Source of the DNA: Myxococcales bacterium | Lineage (GTDB): Bacteria; Myxococcota; Myxococcia; Myxococcales; Anaeromyxobacteraceae | Reading direction: 5' to 3' | Assembly: GCA_021779335.1 (NCBI GenBank) | Contig: JAJYAW010000037.1 | Span: 1 to 12,914, forward strand | DNA length: 12,914 nucleotides | Shown here: positions 6,253 to 12,914 of the stretch, piece by piece | How the letters are laid out: every line of letters starts with the position of its first letter | Numbering within the stretch: the first letter of the stretch is position 1 | Notes under the pieces: generated by a model | Seen by the model: only the letters and a program-made list of their open reading frames with translations | What the model was told of the DNA's origin: nothing | Databases searched by the model: none | Made by a program: the position numbers and the translations under genes

Positions 6253-7158
6253 ATGTTCGATCGCATCACGCTGGGGCACGACCTCATCGACTGCCGCGGG
6301 GAGACGCTCGCCCCCGAGGGCTTCGTCGTCTCGCCCGAGGCGGTCGCCGAGGTGGCGCGCCGGGCCGTCCCGGGGCCGCGGCTGGCGCTGGCGGAGACGG
6401 CCCACCGGGCCGACGTCACCGCGCCGCTCGGCGATCCCCGCTACCAGCACCTCTTCGCCGAGCAGGGCGTGCGCGACCAGGTGACCCGGGCGCTCCTCGA
6501 GGTCCGGCTGCCGCAGGTCCTCTTCGAGGAGCTCACCGCCGTGCAGCGGGCCAACCCGGCCCTCTACCGGCACGGGGCGGTCGCGGCGGCGGTGGCGGTG
6601 CGCATGCTGGTCGCCGCGGTGGGCGACCAGAAGGGCGTGCCGGACCTGGCGGCGGCCGCGCTGCTGCACGATCTCGGGATGCGCCACGTCCGCATGCGGC
6701 TGGTGCGGAACCGGGACCGGCTGACGCGCCCGGAGGCGGCCGAGATTGCCGGCCACCCGCTCATCGGCGCCTTCCACCTGGCGCGGCTGCTGGGGAAGCA
6801 TCCGGCGGTGGCGGCGGCGCACGCCCACCACTGGCGCTGCGGCCAGGGCTACCCCCGCCTGCCGGTCTCGCCGCCGCGCTCCGCCGAGGTGGTGGCGGTG
6901 GCGAGCGCCTTCGCCGCGCTGACGCAGCCCCGCCCCTTCCGCTCGGACTGCTTCGACGTGCGGGCCGCCACCGACGTGCTGGTGGCCGAGGCCAAGGCCG
7001 GCACGGCCGACACCAACACGGTGAAGCTGCTCGTCCACGCCCTGCGCGGCGGCCGGGGCGACCCGCGCGCCGTCCGCTTCGGCGGCAACCGCGGCGGCCA
7101 GGTGCCGGAGGTGAACCGGCACACGCCGGTGGCCGAGCCCGCCGCGACCCTGCGCTGA
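6253..7158 (+). CDS. Degenerate HD-GYP-like domain protein
   Basis: HD-GYP proteins hydrolyse cyclic di-GMP, or in degenerate form may only bind a ligand or partner. This 301-residue protein has an N-terminal region (1-60) like that preceding many HD-GYP domains. Then follow H107, the HD pair H139-D140 in ALLHDLGMRHV, H168 in AGHPLIG, H192-H193, and G-Q-G-Y-P (197-201) in place of the DGxGYP signature. The E of the HHE motif is W194. The aspartates of the ADxFDALT-type segment are replaced by S218 and A221 in VASAFAALTQPRPFR (216-230), although the surrounding residues still follow the family. These changes suggest altered or lost phosphodiesterase activity. There is no receiver or membrane segment. 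The ATG at 6253 has only a weak AGG upstream; TGTAAC at 6233-6238 could be a -10, which would give a very short leader. It is convergent with the protease gene. Confidence 0.8.
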   Translation: MFDRITLGHDLIDCRGETLAPEGFVVSPEAVAEVARRAVPGPRLALAETAHRADVTAPLGDPRYQHLFAEQGVRDQVTRALLEVRLPQVLFEELTAVQRANPALYRHGAVAAAVAVRMLVAAVGDQKGVPDLAAAALLHDLGMRHVRMRLVRNRDRLTRPEAAEIAGHPLIGAFHLARLLGKHPAVAAAHAHHWRCGQGYPRLPVSPPRSAEVVAVASAFAALTQPRPFRSDCFDVRAATDVLVAEAKAGTADTNTVKLLVHALRGGRGDPRAVRFGGNRGGQVPEVNRHTPVAEPAATLR

Positions 7159-7179
7159 CCTGGAGGCCGGAGACGGAGA

Positions 7180-7207
7180 GGCCCCGCCGGCGCGTGCCGA
7201 CGGGGCC
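7180..7207. terminator. Strong hairpin between convergent genes
   Basis: GGCCCCG-C-CGGC, loop GCGT, GCCG-A-CGGGGCC gives an 11-bp paired stem with one mismatch, 21 bases past the HD-GYP-like stop. Being symmetric and between convergent genes, it could stop transcripts from both sides. No T-run is present. Confidence 0.55.
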
Positions 7208-7258
7208 CCGTGAACCACTCCTGTCGCCGCGGCGAGCGCCGCGGCCGGCGGCTCGGCT

Positions 7259-7280
7259 CCGGGCGGACGGCGCCGCCCGG
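7259..7280 (-). terminator. Hairpin downstream of the protease gene
   Basis: A perfect 8-bp inverted repeat, CCGGGCGG with a six-base loop and CCGCCCGG, lies 12 bases past the protease stop on the minus strand. It lacks a T-run, so termination is inferred from position and stem strength. Confidence 0.45.
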
Positions 7281-7292
7281 GGCCGGCCTCGA

Positions 7293-10200
7293 CTACCTCG
7301 CGCCGGCCGGGGTCACCTTGCGGCGGCGGAACCAGAGCAGCGCGCCGAGGCCGATGAGCGAGAAGGCGGAGGTGCCGCCGCCCACGCTGCTGCAGCCGCT
7401 CGAGCCCCTCGGGCCGGTCGGGCCGGTCGGGCCGATGGCGCCCGTGGGGCCGGTGCCGCCGGTCGGGCCGGTGGGACCCGTGGGGCCGGTGGCCCCGGTG
7501 GCTCCGTCGCAGACGTAGGAAGGCGTCCCGGTGCCGACCTGCACCTTGAGGCCACCCAGGGCGCAGTTGGAGCCTGCGGGCTCGGGGGTCACGGTGGCGC
7601 TCTGGCCGTCCGCGCCGGTGGCCCCGGTCGCACCCGTCGAGCCCGTCGAGCCCGTGGCGCCGGTGCACACGTAGGCCGGCGTGCCGCTGCCGACCTGGAC
7701 CTTGACACCGCCGAGCGCGCAGTTGGTGCCGGCGGGCTCGGGGGTCACGGTGGCGCCGAGGCCGTCAGCGCCGGTCGCGCCGGTGGCGCCGGTGAGGCCG
7801 TTGCACACGTAGGTGACCGGCCCGGCCCCGACCTGGACCTTGAGGCCGCCCGTGGCGCAGTTGGTGCCCGCCGGCTCGGCGGTCACGGTGGCGCTCTGGC
7901 CGTCGGCGCCGGGGGCGCCGTTGCACACGTACGAAGCCGTGCCGGTGCCGACCTGGACCTTGACCCCGCCGTAGGTGCAGTTGGCGCCGACGGGCTCGGT
8001 GGTCACCGAGGCAGACTGGCCGTTGCACACGTAGTTGGTGGAGAGCACCTCGGTCGCGTCGAGCACGCCGTTCTGGTTGGTGTCGAAGCCGGTGGAGATG
8101 CTCACGCCGCCGGCCGCGCAGATGGCGCCGGGGGCGAGGTCGGCCACGGCGATGAGCTGCATGGGCTGGACGCAGGTGCGGGTGCCGTAGACGTCGCAGG
8201 TGGCCCCCGGCCCGCCGCAGTCGGCGTCGGTCCGGCAGCCCACGCAGGCGCCGCTCAGCGTCTCGCAGTACGGCGTCCCGGGCAGGTTGCTGCAGCTCGT
8301 GTTGCTCGTGCAGGTGAGGCCGGTCACGCTGACCGCCTGGGCGCGGGCGCCCATGGCGTTGTTGTGGTGCACGAGCAGGAGCTTGCCGGTCTGGGTGAGC
8401 CGGGCCCGGTGGAGGTCGTAGGTGACCGGGATGGTGCCGGGCTTGTCGATGCGGAGCGGCTCCACGCCGCCGGCGGACGAGGGGGCCAGGTCGGGCAGCG
8501 CGGCGGCGTCGAGCGTGCTCGAGAAGGCCGGCGCCCGCAGGTCGTAGCGGAGCACCGGGCTCTGATCGACAAGGCCGAACCGGTTGGAGAAGGCGACCAC
8601 CTGATACTCGATGGCCGTGTCGAGGGCGCCGCCCGCGAAGAGGTCACCGGCCATGACCGGCAGCAGCATCGTGTCGCTCAGGAGGAGCGGGATGGCGTAG
8701 GAGTCGGGGAAGATCCCGTTGAGCGCGTCCTCCAGCCGAGTCCGCTTGGAGGCCAGGTTGTAGAGGACGGTGCCGTGGAGGTCGGACGGGGCGGCGCCGG
8801 TCAGGTAGCGCCCCCAGTCGTCGTTGTAGAGGACGAACTCCCAGTCGGGCGCGCCGGCCTGCTTGATGTAGACGTCGAACTCCACGTCGGCCGGCGAGCC
8901 CCAGCGCCCGAAGGTGTTGACGGCGAAGTAGATCTCCGAGGCGGCCAGGTTGCCGACGTCCGGGTAGTTGCTGGTGACGCCCACGTACTTGAGGTTGGCG
9001 TGATCCAGCTCGGAGGCGCTGTAGCCGGCCGGGAGCGGGTCGAGGGGGGCGCCGTTGGGGCTGGCCCAGGCCAGCTCGAAGGGCGTCACGAGCGCCACCA
9101 CGCCCTGCGGCGCCGGCGCCAGCCCGCGGGTGTCGATGCTGGTGCCGGACAGGGTCAGGTTGGCGGTGCCGCTGTCGACGGAGGAGGTGGCGAAGGTGGC
9201 GCCGCTCATGGCCGAGGACGGCGTGGGCGCCGCGAAGTAGGGCACGCGCAGCACCGGTCCGGAGGCCGGCGTCAGCACCACGTAGCCGGAGGCCTCCGGG
9301 AGCCAGGTGCGGGCCATCCCGGAGGAGGTGAGCGAGATGGTGGCGTCGTGGGCCCGGACCAGCCCGGCCGGATCGGCGGCGAGCGTGATGGGCAGGTCCA
9401 CCGAGCCGCCGGCCGGAACCGAGATGGAGGCGGCGCCGGGGGTGATGGTCAGGCCGAGGGGGGCGACCCGCGCGTCGATGGAGACCGTGTAGTCCGCCGC
9501 CGCCGCGCCCTTGTTGGAGACGGTGATGGCGCGGGCCTCGTTGGTCACCGCCGCCACGTCGGTGGTGGCGAAGGAGAGGCTGACACGGGCCGGGTTGGCC
9601 TTGTCGAACGCGATGACGCTCGCGGCGATGGCCGCGGCGGCGTCGATGCGGCCGGCGCCGTTGCGGGTCGGGCTGACCGCCTGGCGGGCCGGAGGCGCGG
9701 GGTAGGGCAGGCTGTAGCTCTCGTGGTCCGCCGTGTTCATGAGGAGCGCCTTGATCTCGGCCGGCGTCCAGGTCGGGTGGGCCTGGCGCAGCAGGGTCAC
9801 GGTGCCGGCGGTGAGCGGGGACGCCATGGAGGTGCCGCTCATGACCGTGGAGCCGTTGCCGCTGCCGGAGAGGGTGGAGACCACGTTGAAGCCGGGGGCC
9901 GCCACGTCCGGCTTGAGGATGGGCTGGTTCTGCGCCCGCGACGGGCCGCGGGAGCTGAAGGAGGCGATGGTGTCGGCGCGCGCCAGGTCCTGGTAGGCCG
10001 AGCTCGACGCCATGGAGACGTTCACGGTGGCGCCGCCCGCGATGGCGGCGCGGATGGCGCTGGCGTCGTAGAGGGAGATGGAGCGGGTCGGGATGACGAT
10101 GGTGGCGTCGGTGCCGGCCATGCCGGGCGGATCACCGTCGGCGTTGTTGCCGATGAGGACCCCCACGGCCCCGGCGTTCTGGGCGTTCTTGGCCTTGAGG

Positions 10201-11654
10201 GCGAAGGCGCAGGTGCCGCGGTTGATGAGCGCGATCTTGCCGGTCAGGGGCGAGGCGATGGTGCTGCAGCCGTCGTTCGTCAGGGTGCCGGTCGGGTCGG
10301 TGGCCACCAGGTCGGCGGTCACGGTGGTCCACGTCGTCGGGCCGAAGGCGGCCGAGCCGGCCGGCTTGGTGCCCTGCACCGACGCCGGGGCGTTCACCAC
10401 CACGCTGGCGTCGTAGTAGCCGACGGTGCTGGCGGCCACGCTGATGACCTCGGGCGTGGAGCCGGGGGCGCCGGTGATGAAGTAGTAGTCGCCGCTGTTG
10501 CCGGCGGAGATCACCACCGAGACGCCGGCCGCGACCGCGTTGGAGAAGATGACCGCCTCGGGGTCGGTCGAGGTCCCGTAGGAGGAGCCGAGGGAGAGGT
10601 TCACCACGTCGAGGTGGTCGGCGAAGCTGCCGTCCTGGTTCGGATCGACGGCCCACTCCATGGCGGCCGCGTCGAGCATGGTGGAGCCGCCGTTGTCGCC
10701 GAAGACCTTGAGGGCGTAGAGCAGGGCCTTGGGGGCCGCGCCGGGGCCGATGCGCAGGGTGGTCGGGTCGAGGGTCACGTCGTAGCTGCCGGTGTAGGTG
10801 GTGCCGTCGGCGTTCACGCCGAAGCCGGCCACCGTGCCGGACACGTGGGAGCCGTGGCCGCCGCCCGGGCCGTCGAGCGGGTTGGGGTCGGGCTGCGGGA
10901 CGACCACGGTGGTCGCGTTGTAGGTGGGGCCCGCGAAGTCCCAGCCGCCCACCACCTTGGCGCTCGGGAAGACGCCGGCCGGGGCCGCCACGTTCCGGTC
11001 GATGGCGGCGTAGGCCGCGGCGGTGCCGGCGCCGCCGAAGTTGCTGTGGGTGTAGTCGATGCCGGTGTCGATGACGCCCACCCGCATGTTCTCGCCGTGC
11101 AGGTTGGCGGCCACCGCGTCCCAGATGGCCGGCACGCCGATGAAGGGCACGCCGTGGGCGTTGTCGAGCTGGCGGGGCGTCATGACGTGGACCGCCCGCG
11201 CGCCCGGGAGGGACTTCAGGCGGGCCACGCCCGCCTGGTCGGTCGCGTAGAGGATGCCGTTGAAGAGGCGCTGCAGCCGGTAGATCTCGGTGACGCCCGG
11301 GACCTGGGCCTCGACGACCCGCTGCGCGAAGGTGGTCTGCTCGGCCTGGACCGCGCCCAGCTGCTGCATGGAGGCGGCGCTGGCGTCGGTGGTGACGAGG
11401 CCGCCGAGCTTGGCGACCTTGCTGGCGTACGGCGTCACCGCCGGCGGCTCGGTGAGCTCCACGAGCGCGTAGACCGGCGCGGCCGGCTTGCCGACCGGCG
11501 TGGCCTGCGAGTAGACGGAGCCGGCCGCGGTGCGCCCGGCCCTCGCGGGCGCCACGACCGCGGTGGGCTCGGCCGGTCGGCCGCCGCAGGCCGCCGCGAG
11601 CAGGAGTGCCGAGAGTGACAACCACCTGGTGCGTCCATTCATCGCCAAAGCCAT
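7293..11654 (-). CDS. Secreted S8 (subtilisin-like) protease with PA domain, DUF7151-like/collagen-like repeats and C-terminal sorting signal
   Basis: A large secreted serine endopeptidase, 1,453 residues. The ATG at 11654 has GGAGG five bases upstream (11660-11664); a longer frame to 11756 has no such site. Order of parts: lipoprotein-type signal peptide ending LLLAAAC (C23, then GG); an I9-type propeptide at about 60-165; an S8 domain at about 190-640 with the triad D196 (VIDTG), H267 (HGSHVSG) and S609 (SGTSMASP), plus N386 as the probable oxyanion residue; a PA insert at about 425-540; Fn3-like regions (about 685-785); a beta-rich region (about 905-950); an eight-cysteine segment (1115-1161); five DUF7151-like modules with Gly-X-Y linkers (1165-1419); then GCSS (1420-1423), a hydrophobic helix (about 1429-1442), RRRK and a short tail. 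This is a Vpr-like subtilase layout with a myxobacterial-type C-terminal anchor. Its targets are unknown. The intergenic DNA upstream is rich in inverted repeats. Confidence 0.93.
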   Translation of the reverse strand: MALAMNGRTRWLSLSALLLAAACGGRPAEPTAVVAPARAGRTAAGSVYSQATPVGKPAAPVYALVELTEPPAVTPYASKVAKLGGLVTTDASAASMQQLGAVQAEQTTFAQRVVEAQVPGVTEIYRLQRLFNGILYATDQAGVARLKSLPGARAVHVMTPRQLDNAHGVPFIGVPAIWDAVAANLHGENMRVGVIDTGIDYTHSNFGGAGTAAAYAAIDRNVAAPAGVFPSAKVVGGWDFAGPTYNATTVVVPQPDPNPLDGPGGGHGSHVSGTVAGFGVNADGTTYTGSYDVTLDPTTLRIGPGAAPKALLYALKVFGDNGGSTMLDAAAMEWAVDPNQDGSFADHLDVVNLSLGSSYGTSTDPEAVIFSNAVAAGVSVVISAGNSGDYYFITGAPGSTPEVISVAASTVGYYDASVVVNAPASVQGTKPAGSAAFGPTTWTTVTADLVATDPTGTLTNDGCSTIASPLTGKIALINRGTCAFALKAKNAQNAGAVGVLIGNNADGDPPGMAGTDATIVIPTRSISLYDASAIRAAIAGGATVNVSMASSSAYQDLARADTIASFSSRGPSRAQNQPILKPDVAAPGFNVVSTLSGSGNGSTVMSGTSMASPLTAGTVTLLRQAHPTWTPAEIKALLMNTADHESYSLPYPAPPARQAVSPTRNGAGRIDAAAAIAASVIAFDKANPARVSLSFATTDVAAVTNEARAITVSNKGAAAADYTVSIDARVAPLGLTITPGAASISVPAGGSVDLPITLAADPAGLVRAHDATISLTSSGMARTWLPEASGYVVLTPASGPVLRVPYFAAPTPSSAMSGATFATSSVDSGTANLTLSGTSIDTRGLAPAPQGVVALVTPFELAWASPNGAPLDPLPAGYSASELDHANLKYVGVTSNYPDVGNLAASEIYFAVNTFGRWGSPADVEFDVYIKQAGAPDWEFVLYNDDWGRYLTGAAPSDLHGTVLYNLASKRTRLEDALNGIFPDSYAIPLLLSDTMLLPVMAGDLFAGGALDTAIEYQVVAFSNRFGLVDQSPVLRYDLRAPAFSSTLDAAALPDLAPSSAGGVEPLRIDKPGTIPVTYDLHRARLTQTGKLLLVHHNNAMGARAQAVSVTGLTCTSNTSCSNLPGTPYCETLSGACVGCRTDADCGGPGATCDVYGTRTCVQPMQLIAVADLAPGAICAAGGVSISTGFDTNQNGVLDATEVLSTNYVCNGQSASVTTEPVGANCTYGGVKVQVGTGTASYVCNGAPGADGQSATVTAEPAGTNCATGGLKVQVGAGPVTYVCNGLTGATGATGADGLGATVTPEPAGTNCALGGVKVQVGSGTPAYVCTGATGSTGSTGATGATGADGQSATVTPEPAGSNCALGGLKVQVGTGTPSYVCDGATGATGPTGPTGPTGGTGPTGAIGPTGPTGPRGSSGCSSVGGGTSAFSLIGLGALLWFRRRKVTPAGAR
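7398..8162 (-). repeat. Five DUF7151-like modules with progressively longer collagen-like linkers
   Basis: Within the protease, the YVC(N/T/D)G motif recurs with Cys at residues 1210, 1244, 1284, 1330 and 1382 (codons starting at 8025, 7923, 7803, 7665 and 7509). Each of the last four repeats a 28-residue body of the pattern (S/T)VTxEPxGxNCxxGGxKVQVGxGxxxYV. Between bodies are Gly-X-Y triplets: 1, 3, 5, 7 and finally 12. The first module (1165-1213) is the full form, with an EF-hand-like loop D-T-N-Q-N-G-V-L-D-A-T-E at 1191-1202; the other four lack that loop. The final tract (7398-7505) is mostly Gly-Pro-Thr and is built at DNA level from near-identical 9-base units (GGGCCGGTC type on the plus strand). 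Confidence 0.9.
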
Positions 11655-11717
11655 GCCCACCTCCACTGGGATCCGGGTCAACGCGGGCCGCAAGGCCTGC
11701 GCGCAATTCGAGAAACG

Positions 11718-11766
11718 GTGTGCTCCCCGGTAGCACACGGCGTTGAACGCCCACAAATGCTACCGG
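11718..11766. promoter_or_regulatory. Overlapping inverted repeats upstream of the protease
   Basis: GTGTGCT (11718-11724) pairs perfectly with AGCACAC (11732-11738). CCGGTAGCA (11727-11735) pairs perfectly with TGCTACCGG (11758-11766). The two pairings share bases 11732-11735 and exclude each other. Between them GGCGTT-G-AACGCC (11739-11751) is a third dyad. They lie 64-112 bases before the protease start codon. They could be operator half-sites or, if transcribed, alternative leader structures; I found no convincing sigma-70 promoter to decide which. Confidence 0.4.
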
Positions 11767-11797
11767 CGAGACGCCCCGTGTGGGGCGAAACGTCTCG
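11767..11797 (-). terminator. Bulged hairpin downstream of the DUF971 gene
   Basis: GAGAC-GCCCC, loop GTGT, GGGGC-(five-base bulge)-GTCTC forms two stacked 5-bp stems; the outer arms extend to CGAGACG/CGTCTCG at 11767-11773 and 11791-11797. It lies about 115 bases past the DUF971 stop on the minus strand. It may end the NRDE-DUF971 transcript, or belong to the structured region before the protease. Confidence 0.35.
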
Positions 11798-11911
11798 GCG
11801 CGTCATGGTCGGATTGGTGCCTACGGGTGCGGCAAGCGGCCGCGATTGCGCTCGACGGCGCGGCGCGCAACGGACCAGGAGTAGGTGCTCGGCGCAGGGG
11901 CGGCCGCGACC

Positions 11912-12247
11912 TCAGCGCCGCCCGCTCGCGTCTCGCAGCGTCTGCCAGGTGTAGAGGCCGGTCGAGTGGCCGTCCGACCAGGTGATCTGGATGGCGTAGT
12001 TGCCCACCGGCGAGATCAGCGTCGGGTGGATGTCGTCGGGGATGGTGGCCGGGTCGAGCAGCTTCCTCCCGGTGAACTCCTCGATGCAGCTGGCGCAGGG
12101 GCAGAGCTCGCGCAGCCGCCGCGACGGGACGGTCACCGGCGCCTCGCCGGGCCAGCGGAGCACGAACTCGTGGGCCGGGCCGACGTCGATGGCCTCCGGC
12201 GGCGTGGAGAAGTGCTTGGTCAGGGCGATGCGGTCGAGGAGTCCCAT
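11912..12247 (-). CDS. DUF971 (GBBH-like N-terminal domain) family protein
   Basis: The 111-residue protein matches the DUF971 / gamma-butyrobetaine hydroxylase-like N-terminal domain: an LRELCPCASC segment with C49, C51 and C54, and WSDGHSTGLYTW with H94. In the eukaryotic hydroxylases this Cys-x-Cys-x2-Cys plus His set binds a structural zinc ion, so this protein probably binds zinc too. VGNYAIQITWSDGH (81-94) is characteristic. Bacterial stand-alone DUF971 proteins have no settled role; some are linked or fused to Mrp/ApbC-type iron-sulfur ATPases, but none is nearby here. It is a cytoplasmic protein without a signal peptide. The ATG at 12247 has no clear ribosome binding site. The gene lies 34 bases after the NRDE gene on the same strand, so the two probably share a transcript. 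Confidence 0.85.
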   Translation of the reverse strand: MGLLDRIALTKHFSTPPEAIDVGPAHEFVLRWPGEAPVTVPSRRLRELCPCASCIEEFTGRKLLDPATIPDDIHPTLISPVGNYAIQITWSDGHSTGLYTWQTLRDASGRR

Positions 12248-12281
12248 GGGCCAGCAGATCTGCCGCGGCGGGGCGGGCGCG

Positions 12282-12914
12282 TCAAGGTGAAGCGCCGGGC
12301 TGGAGCGCCAGCGCCGCCAGCAGCGCGGAGCGATCCTCGAGCGGCGAGGTGCAGGTGCGGCCGTCGGCGGCGTAGAGCTCGGCGTGGGCCAGGTCCGGCG
12401 TGAGCCGCAGGATGGCGCCGGAGCGGGTGCCGTAGCGCGGGTCGGCGTGGATGCAGGTGGGGGCCGGGTGGGCCGGCGCGTGGAGCGTCAGCACCTCGCG
12501 GAGCCTGGCCGGCGAGAGGTCGACCGGCCAGCGGGCCCGCACCAGCTCGCCGCGCAGCCCGGCGCCGTGCGGCGAGCCCTCGGTGACGAGGTGCAGCCCC
12601 GGGCCGAGCGGCTCCAGCGCGGAGCGCTCGCCGTCGTACCACCAGAGGAAGGCGGCCGCGCCGTCGGCCACCAGCAGGTGGAAGGGGTTGTAGGCGGCGG
12701 GGTCGAGCGCCGCCAGCGCCCGGCGGGCTCCGGCCGCGCCGCCGTGCGAGAGCGCCAGGGGCACGAGCTCCCCCCGCGAGCGGCGCCGCGCGTCCGGATA
12801 CCAGTCGAGGGGGGCGTGGAAGTTGGTGACCGCGGCGAAGGTGCCGCCGGCCGAGACGCCGATCCAGGTGCCGCCGGCCGCGGCGTCGCGCGGGGCGGCG
12901 TAGCGCAGCCCGCC
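12282..12914 (-). CDS. NRDE/TANGO2-family protein (5' end outside window)
   Basis: The frame is open from the stop at 12282 to the window edge, giving 210 residues; the N-terminus with the defining NRDE motif lies outside. In the visible part, the first 50 or so residues contain GGTWIGVSAGG, FAAVTNF and SRGELV, matching the conserved core that follows NRDE in this family (GGTWxGxN, LTNxR, SRGxL). Near the C-terminus is RYGTRSGAILRL, the YGTR-S/T segment typical of the family. A GTG at 12764 is an internal codon, not the start, because the conserved core lies upstream of it. The family is an Ntn-hydrolase-like fold; human TANGO2 affects lipid and haem metabolism, while bacterial functions are not established. 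It is the upstream gene of a likely operon with the DUF971 gene. Confidence 0.85.
   Translation of the reverse strand, partial: GGLRYAAPRDAAAGGTWIGVSAGGTFAAVTNFHAPLDWYPDARRRSRGELVPLALSHGGAAGARRALAALDPAAYNPFHLLVADGAAAFLWWYDGERSALEPLGPGLHLVTEGSPHGAGLRGELVRARWPVDLSPARLREVLTLHAPAHPAPTCIHADPRYGTRSGAILRLTPDLAHAELYAADGRTCTSPLEDRSALLAALALQPGASP

Noticed and set aside
7425..7505. The 9-base tandem units as a mobile or CRISPR-like repeat
   Set aside because: They are in frame and encode Gly-Pro-Thr/Gly-Ala-Thr triplets of the protease; there are no spacers.
6174..11618. A 1,814-codon open frame on the plus strand
   Set aside because: It runs antisense through the protease and out of frame through the HD-GYP-like gene. 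Its translation is low-complexity Gly/Ala/Arg/Val/His with no domain. In such GC-rich DNA stops are rare in shadow frames, and the minus-strand protease has an intact catalytic triad.
11836..11909. Two copies of GCGGCCGCGA (11836-11845 and 11900-11909)
   Set aside because: A 10-base GC-only-type match is expected by chance in DNA of this composition and has no flanking structure.

Overview
The window is very GC-rich (my estimate is above 70%; I did not compute it), densely coded bacterial DNA. GC-rich third positions, GTG starts, Cys-containing LCCN-less surface signals of the myxobacterial type and DUF7151-like repeats all fit a deltaproteobacterium/Myxococcota, most likely an Anaeromyxobacter-like organism. 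That placement is inferred from protein character and gene neighbourhood; no database was searched. No rRNA, tRNA, CRISPR array, insertion sequence or phage gene was seen.

Plus-strand block, 1-7158. It opens with the C-terminal end of a TPR protein. The pair tsaD-rsmA follows, joined by a 4-base overlap: TsaD makes the tRNA t6A modification and RsmA dimethylates 16S rRNA. A strong hairpin ends this unit. A small unrecognised basic protein (2523-2804) then runs on the minus strand. It has a near-ideal sigma-70 promoter, and nested inverted repeats lie over that promoter. Divergent from it is a deoxynucleoside kinase, followed by panB, panC and smpB (panC and smpB overlap by 4 bases) and by an HD-GYP-like protein that has lost residues of the canonical signature. 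panB and panC supply pantothenate for coenzyme A, and smpB is the protein partner of tmRNA in ribosome rescue.

Minus-strand block, 7293-12914. Two strong hairpins separate the convergent HD-GYP-like gene and a 1,453-residue secreted subtilisin-like protease. The protease has a lipoprotein-type signal peptide, an I9-type propeptide, an S8 catalytic domain with an inserted PA domain, Fn3-like regions, a Cys-rich segment, five DUF7151-like modules joined by collagen-like Gly-X-Y linkers, and a C-terminal sorting signal (Cys, hydrophobic helix, Arg cluster). The linkers lengthen stepwise: successive conserved cysteines are exactly 34, 40, 46 and 52 residues apart. This is the most unusual feature of the window. 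Upstream of the protease lies a 257-base intergenic region with several overlapping, partly mutually exclusive inverted repeats. Beyond it a probable two-gene operon encodes a TANGO2/NRDE-family protein (5' end outside the window) and a DUF971 protein with a Cys-x-Cys-x2-Cys + His zinc-site signature.

Most of the window is housekeeping. I see no convincing new multi-gene system. The parts worth a second look are the protease's repeat and anchoring architecture, the regulatory DNA at 2849-2886 and 11718-11797, and the degenerate HD-GYP protein.
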